The notes beneath the pieces were generated by a model. That model was not told the origin of the DNA. It ran no database searches and saw only the letters and a program-made list of their open reading frames with translations. Source: CAZOAR01 sp964577985 (lineage in GTDB: Bacteria > Gemmatimonadota > CAZMKB01 > CAZNLH01). Taken from it: a stretch of 60,744 nucleotides of DNA. The stretch covers positions 1 through 60,744 of the forward strand of contig CAZOAR010000015.1 of NCBI GenBank assembly GCA_964577985.1. Direction: 5' to 3'. Within the stretch, counting starts at the first letter, position 1. Every line of letters starts with the position of its first letter. A program made the position numbers and the translations under genes. Shown in pieces: positions 54,399 to 60,744 of this stretch.

Positions 54399-55193
54399 AT
54401 GGATAAAGCCATCTTCTCTCCGGTCGGAGAAAAAGAAGTGACCCGTGCTATCATGGAGGAGTTCTCCAGAGAGTTCCAGGAGTACGTCGACAGCGACTGC
54501 ATCATAGTAGGAGCGGGGCCCAGCGGCTTGATGGCCGGGAAGGAGCTCGCATCCAGGGGCGTTAAAGTCCTGATTGTGGAGCGCAACAACTACCTCGGCG
54601 GAGGCTTCTGGATTGGTGGTTACCTGATGAACAAACTGACCGTCAGGTCACCGGGCGAAGAAGTCCTTGACGAGCTGGGCGTACCCTACAAAGAGTTCAG
54701 CCCGGGTCTGGCCGTTACAGATGGTCCCCACGCGTGCTCGAAGCTCATAGCCGCCGCGTGCGACGCCGGTGTGAAAATCATCAATATGACAAAGTTCGAC
54801 GACGTGGTTCTCAGGGAGGGTGACATAGTGGCCGGTGCCGTCGTAAACTGGTCTCCTATCAGCGCCCTGCCCAGACAGATCACCTGCGTGGATCCTGTCG
54901 CGCTCGAATCGAAGCTCGTGATTGACGCGACGGGTCACGAGGCGTGCGTGGTAAGACAGATGGAGAAGCGCGGGATATGCAAGACCCGCGGTGAAGGCGG
55001 CATGTGGGTGGAGAAGGCGGAAGACCTGCTTGTCGATCACACCGGAGAGATCCACGGCGGCCTGCTGGCCTGCGGTATGGCGGTCTGCACTACTTATGGG
55101 CTTCCCCGAATGGGGCCCACGTTTGGCGGAATGCTCCTCTCGGGGAAACGTGTCGCCGAGATAGCGTTCAACCTTATCAAGGGCACGAAGTAG
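54399..55193 (+). CDS. thi4: Thiamine thiazole synthase Thi4 (Cys-type)
   Basis: 265 residues. It makes the ADP-thiazole precursor of thiamine from NAD, glycine and a sulfur source. FAD/NAD-binding IIVGAGPSGLMAG near 35, ERNNYLGGGFW near 61, DATGHEACVV near 176 and a C-terminal MGPTFGGMLLSG are present. At C163 (QITCVDP), prokaryotic sulfide-using enzymes such as the Methanocaldococcus one have His, while yeast and plant suicide enzymes have the sulfur-donating Cys. This copy therefore may use its own Cys, once per protein. The ATG at 54399 follows GGAGGAAAG. No other thi genes are seen; the next gene starts about 20 bases later. Confidence 0.93.
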   Translation: MDKAIFSPVGEKEVTRAIMEEFSREFQEYVDSDCIIVGAGPSGLMAGKELASRGVKVLIVERNNYLGGGFWIGGYLMNKLTVRSPGEEVLDELGVPYKEFSPGLAVTDGPHACSKLIAAACDAGVKIINMTKFDDVVLREGDIVAGAVVNWSPISALPRQITCVDPVALESKLVIDATGHEACVVRQMEKRGICKTRGEGGMWVEKAEDLLVDHTGEIHGGLLACGMAVCTTYGLPRMGPTFGGMLLSGKRVAEIAFNLIKGTK

Positions 55194-55213
55194 AAGAGAA
55201 GACAGCTCTTGAT

Positions 55214-56020
55214 GTGAGAGGGGCTTTGACCCGGATAAGAGAGATACATCTATGGGGAGACGGGTCCAGTTTCGGAGAATATCTCGAGGCAATACAATCT
55301 TATTTCAAGAGTCATCTGCGAGACATCGCTGTCACAGCCGAAGGAAACCTCTGGGACCTTGTTGAGGACGGGCGTTCGCGAGCTCACGCCGAGAACATGG
55401 CAGGCGGACGAGTCTTCGACCTCTGGACTCCCCTTCCCTGCGCGGGGAACGAGCCCATGCGTGGCGAGATCGCGTATGAGGAAGATCGAATCCTGGGCCG
55501 GAAAAGATCTTCAGGCCTCCTCTACGATGGTTTTTTCCTCTCGGCCTGCTTCAGAAAAGTCCTGGGGAGGCACTGCACGTCTCTTGATTCACTCAACATC
55601 GTCATCACAGACCGCCTCACGGGTTCCTTTGACAGATACGACCGGCGATACCACGCGCGCGTGGTTATCTTCGGCTTTCCGAGCGTCCTTTCGACCATCG
55701 GTGTCGTGGAAGCGCCGGCCCGGCCAAGAGAGTATTACATAATAAAGGCCCGGTATCAGACCGCTGGCGCGATACCGCCGGAAATCGACGCGGAACTGAA
55801 GAAAGGATATATCGATCACGGCGACCCCAGGACGGGAGAGATTCTCAAGGGTTACGCTCTCCAGGCATTCTTCTACCAGGAGACCGGAGACCCGTTCTGC
55901 GATGTTCATGAGTGCAGGCTGTACAACGCGCACTGGCAGGAAGAGATGATCCGGGCTCAGCTGACATCGAGCGGGGAGTTGTGCGAGAAGCATGCGGAGA
56001 TGCTTTCTTCGATGAACTGA
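55214..56020 (+). CDS. Uncharacterised protein linked to thi4 (possible metallopeptidase-like DUF)
   Basis: About 268 residues from a GTG at 55214; no strong Shine-Dalgarno, so the start may be slightly different. The C-terminal end is the most conserved-looking part: YQETGDPFCDVHECRLYNAHWQEEM (key residues Cys, Asp, Cys, His), which could bind a metal. Central strands SLNIVITDRLTGSF and RVVIFGFPSVLS look like a compact alpha/beta enzyme. It resembles a family called a putative metallopeptidase (DUF6775) in archaea, from memory and with low confidence; no HExxH motif is present. Close spacing to thi4 suggests a linked role, perhaps in metal or sulfur supply. Confidence 0.65.
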   Translation: MRGALTRIREIHLWGDGSSFGEYLEAIQSYFKSHLRDIAVTAEGNLWDLVEDGRSRAHAENMAGGRVFDLWTPLPCAGNEPMRGEIAYEEDRILGRKRSSGLLYDGFFLSACFRKVLGRHCTSLDSLNIVITDRLTGSFDRYDRRYHARVVIFGFPSVLSTIGVVEAPARPREYYIIKARYQTAGAIPPEIDAELKKGYIDHGDPRTGEILKGYALQAFFYQETGDPFCDVHECRLYNAHWQEEMIRAQLTSSGELCEKHAEMLSSMN

Positions 56021-56212
56021 GGCGGAGTTGACGGCCTCGGTCCGTCCGGGACCATCGGCAGGCGAGGCCAACTGGATGATTACCTATGTGGAGCCCCCTG
56101 TTGTAATGGTCTGAGCCATGAGCAGCATTGTATGCGGCGTCATACGTATCCGGCCCTCTCATGTCATGAGTAATCGCGCAGCCATTGTCATGAGTAATTA
56201 CGCACACGACCT

Positions 56213-56302
56213 GATGGGCATGAGGGATTCGTTGTGATGAGCATGCCAATTCGTTGTGATGAGCGCGGCAATTCGCTGTGATGGGCATGACGGATTCGTT
56301 GT
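56213..56302. repeat. Degenerate 22-23-bp tandem repeat, four units
   Basis: Units at 56213-56235, 56236-56257, 56258-56279 and 56280-56302 share GATGxGCxxGxxxATTCGTTGT. A related pair (TCATGAGTAAT...) lies just before at 56163-56205. The 56021-56527 gap between genes contains these and the palindrome at 56325, and no gene. Confidence 0.7.
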
Positions 56303-56324
56303 CATCAGCAATTGAGCATTCACA

Positions 56325-56382
56325 GTCATTCCCGCTTGTCGGGAATCCTGCACGCTGAGGATGCAGGACGAGCGGGCATGAC
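56325..56382. repeat. Dispersed palindromic repeat, copy 3 (diverged)
   Basis: GTCATTCCCGCTTGTCGGGA opens it exactly as in copy 2; the right arm (GCAGGACGAGCGGGCATGAC) is diverged but still pairs with the left arm, partly through an added CCTGC/GCAGG stem. Position is 145 bases before the sulfatase gene. Confidence 0.72.
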
Positions 56383-56527
56383 CGTCTTCAACCGGCACGA
56401 CAGACTCACATCGACTCGTCAGCGCACACACCGAGATTGCGTTCCAGCCATCCCCGTGGAGACAGCATCTCCCATCCCATCTGCGCAGGCGCGAAGATTG
56501 CTGACTGGTCTCTTATAAGGAAAGAAC

Positions 56528-58438
56528 ATGTCCGACAGCAGGAGAATCCTGATCATAGCAAGCATCGCCTATCTCTCGCTTTTTCTGGTCGGCGCGATCG
56601 AATTTGTCTCGAAGGCTGCGCCGGGACGGGCGGGGATCTCCGGGGACTTCTATGAGGTCACCGCGATCGTTGGTATTGTTTACGGCATCCTCGGCGCGAT
56701 CGGATCGGTCATCATAGCCCTCTTCCTGCTCTATCTCAGGAGGAAAGGAAGCAGGATAAGGATAGACCTCTCGCTCTTCCTCCTCTGGGCGCTGGTAGCC
56801 TTCGTCTACACCGGTTATGCCATCAATACCGAGTGGCTTCACGGCATTCCCATGAACGATCCGCTGAGCATGATTGTCACCTCGCTCCTTCTGGTGGCCT
56901 GTCTCGCGGTTTTCTACATCCTCCACAGACTCCTGACACCAACGATTCTGACGTCTGTCTTCGGGAAGACCACCCTGGGGACGATTGTGTTTGTACTCCT
57001 GTTCGCTCACGCAGGGGCATGCGCGGGTGAGCTGCCGTCCACAACCGCAGCGGACGAGAGGGGGATCGCATCCGATCTGAACCTCCTGCTGATAACCGTC
57101 GACACACTGCGTCCGGATCACCTCGGATGTTACGGACACGAGGGTATCAGGACACCCGTAATCGACGGGCTTGCCACGAGCGGGATTCTCTTCGAGAACG
57201 CCTGTTCGTCCATACCGATTACACTGCCATCGCACGCGTCGATAATGACCGGGCTCTATCCACCCACACATGGCATACGGTTCAACGGAGCGTTCGCACT
57301 CGCGGATTCCATAGTGACTCTCGCTGAGGTCCTTCAGGACGACGGCTACTCGACGGCAGCGGTGGTGGCATCTTACGCACTCGACTCCGAGTTCGGTCTC
57401 GACCAGGGTTTCTCATCTTATGACGATTCGTATCCCTCAGGCAACATCCTGAAATTCAAATATCCGGAGCTATGGCCGTCGCTGGCAAGGCTGCTCCTGA
57501 GCCGGGTCCTGGCCAGCGTCCTTCCCCTGGACCTCTTCTTCAGCGAACCGCAGCGTCGCGCAAACAAGGTGACCGGGGCAGGCCTCAACTGGCTGGAGAA
57601 CCACAGCGGAGACAGATTCTTTCTGTGGCTCCACTATTTCGATCCACATTCCCCGTACGATCCACCTGAGAATGAGGGCCCGGGTCTCCCCGATACGTCC
57701 GTACCAGACAACTCTCTCGTATCCAGGGCACCACCATACCGCTACTGGTGGGGAGAACTGGAGAGCCTCGAGGAGATCTATCGCCTGTACGACGGTGAGA
57801 TCGAATACAGCGATCGGTGGATAGGCAGGATCGTGGATGAACTCGAACGTGTGGGGATCAGGGAAAAGACCCTTATCGTCTTTGCCGCCGACCATGGCGA
57901 AAGCCTCTGGGAACACGGACTGGCGGGGCATGGATACTCGGTCTACGACTCAGAGCTCAAGGTGCCGCTGATCATAAGTCTGCCAGGTGTCCTCCCGGCC
58001 GGATCACGGGTGGACAAGCAGGTTGAGCTGATAGACCTCTTTCCCACCATCCTCGATATACTGGGTGTGCCCCGCCCGCAATTGTTACAGGGCAGAAACA
58101 TTGTGAATATGACCGATCAAGAGGATCCTGATGGTGGGAGAGTAGCATACAGTGAGACGCTCTGGCCACAGAAGCCGCAAGATCGGAAGAAGGGACTCAG
58201 GACCGCCGGGTGGAAATACGTAGCTGACCCGTCAGGCGGGCATGTCGCCCTTTATCACCTCACGACGGACCCCCATGAGCTTCATGACCTGCACGAGCAG
58301 GAGCCCGACATCACCCGTAGATTCGCCGAAGAGATGACCGAGATAAGCAGCCGGCTCGGTGACACAAATGGCGATTCCCTGCCGGAGATGAACGAGGATG
58401 TAAAGGCCCGGTTGAGGGCGCTGGGGTATGTGCGGTAA
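56528..58438 (+). CDS. Membrane-anchored sulfatase-fold hydrolase/transferase
   Basis: 636 residues. Four to five hydrophobic segments (about 7-25, 45-70, 82-99, 112-135, 148-163) precede an alkaline phosphatase/sulfatase domain from ~185. Motifs: ITVDTLRPDHLGCYG (metal Asp) near 189 and AADHGESLWEHGLAGHGY near 455. At the nucleophile position the sequence is TLPSH (T232), not CxPxR, so formylglycine cannot form. Thr nucleophiles are used by LtaS/EptA-type phosphotransferases, so phosphoryl transfer or phosphodiester cleavage at the cell surface is more likely than sulfate ester hydrolysis. AAGGAAAG precedes the ATG. The domain call is firm; the reaction is open. Confidence 0.88.
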   Translation: MSDSRRILIIASIAYLSLFLVGAIEFVSKAAPGRAGISGDFYEVTAIVGIVYGILGAIGSVIIALFLLYLRRKGSRIRIDLSLFLLWALVAFVYTGYAINTEWLHGIPMNDPLSMIVTSLLLVACLAVFYILHRLLTPTILTSVFGKTTLGTIVFVLLFAHAGACAGELPSTTAADERGIASDLNLLLITVDTLRPDHLGCYGHEGIRTPVIDGLATSGILFENACSSIPITLPSHASIMTGLYPPTHGIRFNGAFALADSIVTLAEVLQDDGYSTAAVVASYALDSEFGLDQGFSSYDDSYPSGNILKFKYPELWPSLARLLLSRVLASVLPLDLFFSEPQRRANKVTGAGLNWLENHSGDRFFLWLHYFDPHSPYDPPENEGPGLPDTSVPDNSLVSRAPPYRYWWGELESLEEIYRLYDGEIEYSDRWIGRIVDELERVGIREKTLIVFAADHGESLWEHGLAGHGYSVYDSELKVPLIISLPGVLPAGSRVDKQVELIDLFPTILDILGVPRPQLLQGRNIVNMTDQEDPDGGRVAYSETLWPQKPQDRKKGLRTAGWKYVADPSGGHVALYHLTTDPHELHDLHEQEPDITRRFAEEMTEISSRLGDTNGDSLPEMNEDVKARLRALGYVR

Positions 58439-58465
58439 GGATCAGGTGCTCAGAAAGGAAAATAG

Positions 58466-58914
58466 TCAATCATCCAGGACGGGACTCTCGAGGCCGTAGC
58501 GTCTCATCTTGCCTCGGAGTGTGGCTTCGTGGATGCCAGGCTGTCTGGCGGCTCGCGTCTTTACCCGGTGAGCCTCCTTGAGAGCCATGAGCTCCGGCAG
58601 CGTGCTGCCCAATTCATCCGCGTCGGACGACTCGCTGAGTCCCGGTAGCTGTTTCTTGACTCTGCCTGACAGGAGTCCCAGACTTATCATCTTCGGCCAG
58701 CGTGACCGCCCGACGGATCTCGTTGAGGAGTTCCCTGACATTACCGGGCCAGTCATAGCTTACCAGCAGGTTCAAGGCATTTGATGCGACTCCGCCGATA
58801 TGTTTCTTCTCTTCCGCGGAATATTTCTCGATAACATGAGAGATGAGGATAGGTATATCCGCCCGTCGGTCCCTGAGTGGCGGGATTGAAAGGATAACAT
58901 TGGCTTGACCTGAC
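58466..58914 (-). pseudogene. Truncated, frameshifted NtrC-type sigma54 activator remnant
   Basis: The right part reads NVILSIPPLRDRRADIPILIS and YDWPGNVRELLNEIRRAV, the C-terminal half of a sigma54 AAA+ domain. Near 58680 the frame shifts, and the left part continues with a Fis-type helix-turn-helix (GIHEATLRGKMRRYGL) to the stop at 58466. The receiver and the GAFTGA-containing half are missing: homology stops at about 58914, fifteen bases from the phoD-like gene's stop. An insertion or deletion most likely replaced the 5' half. Confidence 0.8.
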
Positions 58915-58926
58915 GGCACGCCGTCA

Positions 58927-60210
58927 TCATTGCGCCATAACCTCTAAGGTAATCTGGTGCCAACCTCTGTCTGACCATGTATGTAATGTCACGCTTGAAT
59001 TACCCCTGACTTTAACCTGCGCCATACCAGGATTACCGTCACCGTTAATCCAGCCCTCACTCCAGTCACCACAACCAAGAGGAGTCGAACATCCGGATAG
59101 ATACATAGGTACGAGATTATTAAAGTGCGGGACGCTTATCTCCGGCACGCCAGCATAGGTGCCGTCATCAATCGCACCGCCCGTATGTAGGTCGCCTGAG
59201 ATAACAATCACGTTCTCGATGGCATTGATGCTGACATAATCCATTATCTCCGCGCGTTCTGTCTGGTATGTCACCCATGCGTCTGGTTGCAGGACAGTCG
59301 TATTCCACGAAACAGTTGAGACAATGAACTTCCATGTAGCCGTTGAGTTTGACAGGCCGCGTAACAGCCATTGCTTTTGATCGTTCGCTATCAGGTCGCC
59401 GTCAAGCATCGACTTCTCCTCGTTGTCCTCGTCCCGGAAATAGTCACGTTGAGACCGCAAGTCGAGGACAAAGAACTCAGCCTGTGCGTACCTGAAAGAA
59501 AACCAGAGACCGCCTGCTGAATTAACCGCTGGATAGTTTGGATGGTATTCCCGGAATGCCTGCGTGGCAATTGGCTTCCACTCCGCATTTTTATCACCGC
59601 TGTTGGCGCCGTAATCGTGGTCATCCCACATGGATATAACAGGATAATGCCTGCCGATAGATCTTGCGAATTCAAGCCCTACAAACGTATCGAGTATCAT
59701 ATCTTTGTGCATAGTCCGCCAATCTTCAATATCTGATGGGGTGGATTGACTGGCAGGATTACGGTGATCGAAGTCACCAATACGCAGGACAAAGGCCGGG
59801 TCTGTTTTGTCCACATATTTATAGACAATCCCGCTCGTCGATGGGAATGCCGACGCATCGGAAACAATGCTGAAGTGAAATGTCACAGTTGAGTCCGGGT
59901 CCGGGAATGTGACAAATGTAGGATAAACCGGCATCTCCATCCTGTCACCATCAACGTTCGCGGTGTAATAATACCGTGTGTCTTCAAGTAAGCCTGACAG
60001 CGGAACATGAACGGTATAATCGTTATCTGCTAATGCGGGCTGGATGGCCGTTACGGTTGATCGTTCAAGGTCTGAGGAGAGCGAGTATTCCACTGCCACC
60101 CCTGCGGTCTGGTCGGTGCGGAAAAAAATAACGGCTGTTGAGTCGGTCACGCCAGACACGACGGGCCCATGGGTGAGTGCGATTCCAAGCAATAGGGCGA
60201 GGATGTTCAT
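58927..60210 (-). CDS. PhoD-like metallophosphatase (alkaline phosphatase D family)
   Basis: 427 residues with a signal peptide (MNILALLLGIALTHG). A fibronectin-like N-terminal domain with YSLSSDLERS and a LEDTRYYY strand precedes the metal-binding domain: RIGDFDH near 142, MWDDHDYGAN near 195, and VISGDLHTGG near 330. It probably hydrolyses phosphodiesters or monoesters outside the cytoplasm. GGAG lies before the ATG and a consensus promoter upstream. The gene is visibly more AT-rich than its neighbours, and it lies between a truncated regulator and a transposase remnant, so it was probably acquired. Confidence 0.88.
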   Translation of the reverse strand: MNILALLLGIALTHGPVVSGVTDSTAVIFFRTDQTAGVAVEYSLSSDLERSTVTAIQPALADNDYTVHVPLSGLLEDTRYYYTANVDGDRMEMPVYPTFVTFPDPDSTVTFHFSIVSDASAFPSTSGIVYKYVDKTDPAFVLRIGDFDHRNPASQSTPSDIEDWRTMHKDMILDTFVGLEFARSIGRHYPVISMWDDHDYGANSGDKNAEWKPIATQAFREYHPNYPAVNSAGGLWFSFRYAQAEFFVLDLRSQRDYFRDEDNEEKSMLDGDLIANDQKQWLLRGLSNSTATWKFIVSTVSWNTTVLQPDAWVTYQTERAEIMDYVSINAIENVIVISGDLHTGGAIDDGTYAGVPEISVPHFNNLVPMYLSGCSTPLGCGDWSEGWINGDGNPGMAQVKVRGNSSVTLHTWSDRGWHQITLEVMAQ

Positions 60211-60280
60211 CTCAGTCTCCTGATGTCGCCGCTCGGGTCATACGCTATATGTACAAAAACTTCTATACTTCCCGAATCTC

Positions 60281-60309
60281 ATTATACCTGAACCTACCCC
60301 CAATGTCAA
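60281..60309 (-). promoter_or_regulatory. Consensus promoter for the phoD-like gene
   Basis: Minus strand: TTGACA at 60309-60304, 17-base spacer, TATAAT at 60286-60281, a perfect sigma70 match. Start near 60274, leader about 64 nt. The stretch 60310-60503 has no gene. Confidence 0.85.
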
Positions 60310-60503
60310 GCGGAATTGGGTCTGTATTCGGACATTTTATGTAGTCAGGTGTAGAATCGCATCTTGAGAGCGGGATAGGTGATGTCAGGCGGGTCGAATG
60401 GTGCGCATTTCGGGTTTATGTGCGTACGTGTACCAGTGGCGTTGGGATCAGATTCTCCTGCCTCCTTTTTATGTCTTCTCTTCCGGTCTATTCGGTCTCG
60501 GGC

Positions 60504-60744
60504 TCAAGCCGCGTGATCGGCGAATGGTTCTGCTCGTGCGTCGACGCCTCTGATGCGCGGTTGAGAGAGTATCTTATCGCCGGGTTCTGCTCCGGAGATC
60601 AAGGATATGATCTCCATCTCGGTGCCACATGTGGGGCAATTGAGCGTTATGTGAGAGACGCGCTGGAGGAGTTGTTGCCATTGCCTTCTCCAGTGCGTGT
60701 ATGCAGATCTCTCATAGACAATGCCCGTCTCAGGTCCCGATACC
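60504..60744 (-). mobile_element. C-terminal part of an IS91-type transposase (runs off the window)
   Basis: In one minus-strand frame from the window edge to a TGA at 60506-60504, about 80 residues read YERSAYTHWRRQW, then LNCPTCGTEMEIISLI. This matches the C-terminal region of IS91/IS801-family transposases, where a CPxCG zinc-ribbon motif follows a conserved Trp-containing segment. The N-terminal part lies beyond the window, so it may be intact or a fragment. Confidence 0.7.

Noticed and set aside
56163..56382. CRISPR array
   Set aside because: Units are directly adjacent, without spacers, and degenerate; no cas genes are near.
58466..58914. The NtrC remnant as another Sec or recoded gene
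   Set aside because: The break is a change of frame, not an in-frame UGA, and the N-terminal half is missing.

Overview
The window comes from a fairly GC-rich bacterium with an anaerobic or facultative style of metabolism: ferredoxin-linked 2-oxoacid oxidoreductases, heterodisulfide-reductase-like (Hdr) proteins, a selenoprotein and a molybdenum hydroxylase. A secreted protein ends in a FlgD-like module with an NYPNPFNP motif. That module is typical of the FCB group and related candidate phyla (Krumholzibacteriota, Eisenbacteria, Zixibacteria and similar), so I infer such an organism; the species cannot be read from the sequence. Several promoters match TTGACA/T-N16-18-TATAAT closely, and TTG start codons with good Shine-Dalgarno sites are common. 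No rRNA, tRNA, tmRNA or CRISPR array was seen.

Region 1 (0-18.4 kb) looks like a catabolic island. A leftward set encodes a 1-kb-scale IorA/GltD fusion with IorB, hydantoinase/oxoprolinase subunits A and B, an acyl-CoA dehydrogenase and a free B12-binding domain. Next come mocA and xdhC (molybdenum cofactor cytidylylation and insertion), a PLP aminotransferase, a RidA protein, and a rightward molybdenum hydroxylase made of an FAD subunit plus a fused 2Fe-2S/Moco subunit. A decayed stretch lies at 13.5-14.7 kb.

Region 2 (18.4-33.1 kb) is the most interesting part. A leftward run korD-korA-korB-korC, a 1281-residue NfnB/HdrA-like/MvhD fusion, an HdrC-HdrB fusion and an HdrA-MvhD protein are nearly all joined by short overlaps. 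The hdrA gene is read through an in-frame UGA that replaces the Cys of the conserved HdrA flavin-domain motif, with a bacterial SECIS-like GGUC-loop hairpin 27 nt downstream, so it should be a selenoprotein. The run starts from a near-consensus promoter followed by a ~300-nt leader with several hairpins and three U-tracts. I infer a complex coupling 2-oxoglutarate:ferredoxin oxidation to NAD(P)H and a Hdr-type acceptor by flavin-based electron bifurcation or confurcation. A PAS sensor kinase and an NtrC-type regulator follow on the same strand.

Region 3 (33.3-56 kb) is mixed core and accessory content: a secreted FlgD-domain protein, a truncated amine-oxidase remnant, a COG2509-type flavoprotein, archease and RtcB (RNA repair), ornithine aminotransferase, a beta-barrel/SppA fusion, a small outer-membrane barrel, an eRF1-like baeRF protein beside a NYN nuclease, a lipoprotein dipeptidase, Nudix, LigA, PolX, two-subunit fumarase, gamma-glutamylcyclotransferase, and a Thi4 thiazole synthase carrying the suicidal-type Cys next to an unknown metal-binding-like protein.

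Region 4 (56-60.7 kb) has repeats, a sulfatase-fold membrane enzyme with Thr at the nucleophile position, a truncated and frameshifted NtrC remnant, an AT-richer PhoD-like phosphatase, and the C-terminal end of an IS91-type transposase running off the window. Palindromic GTCATTCCCGC-type repeats recur at the left edge, at 39.4 kb and at 56.3 kb.
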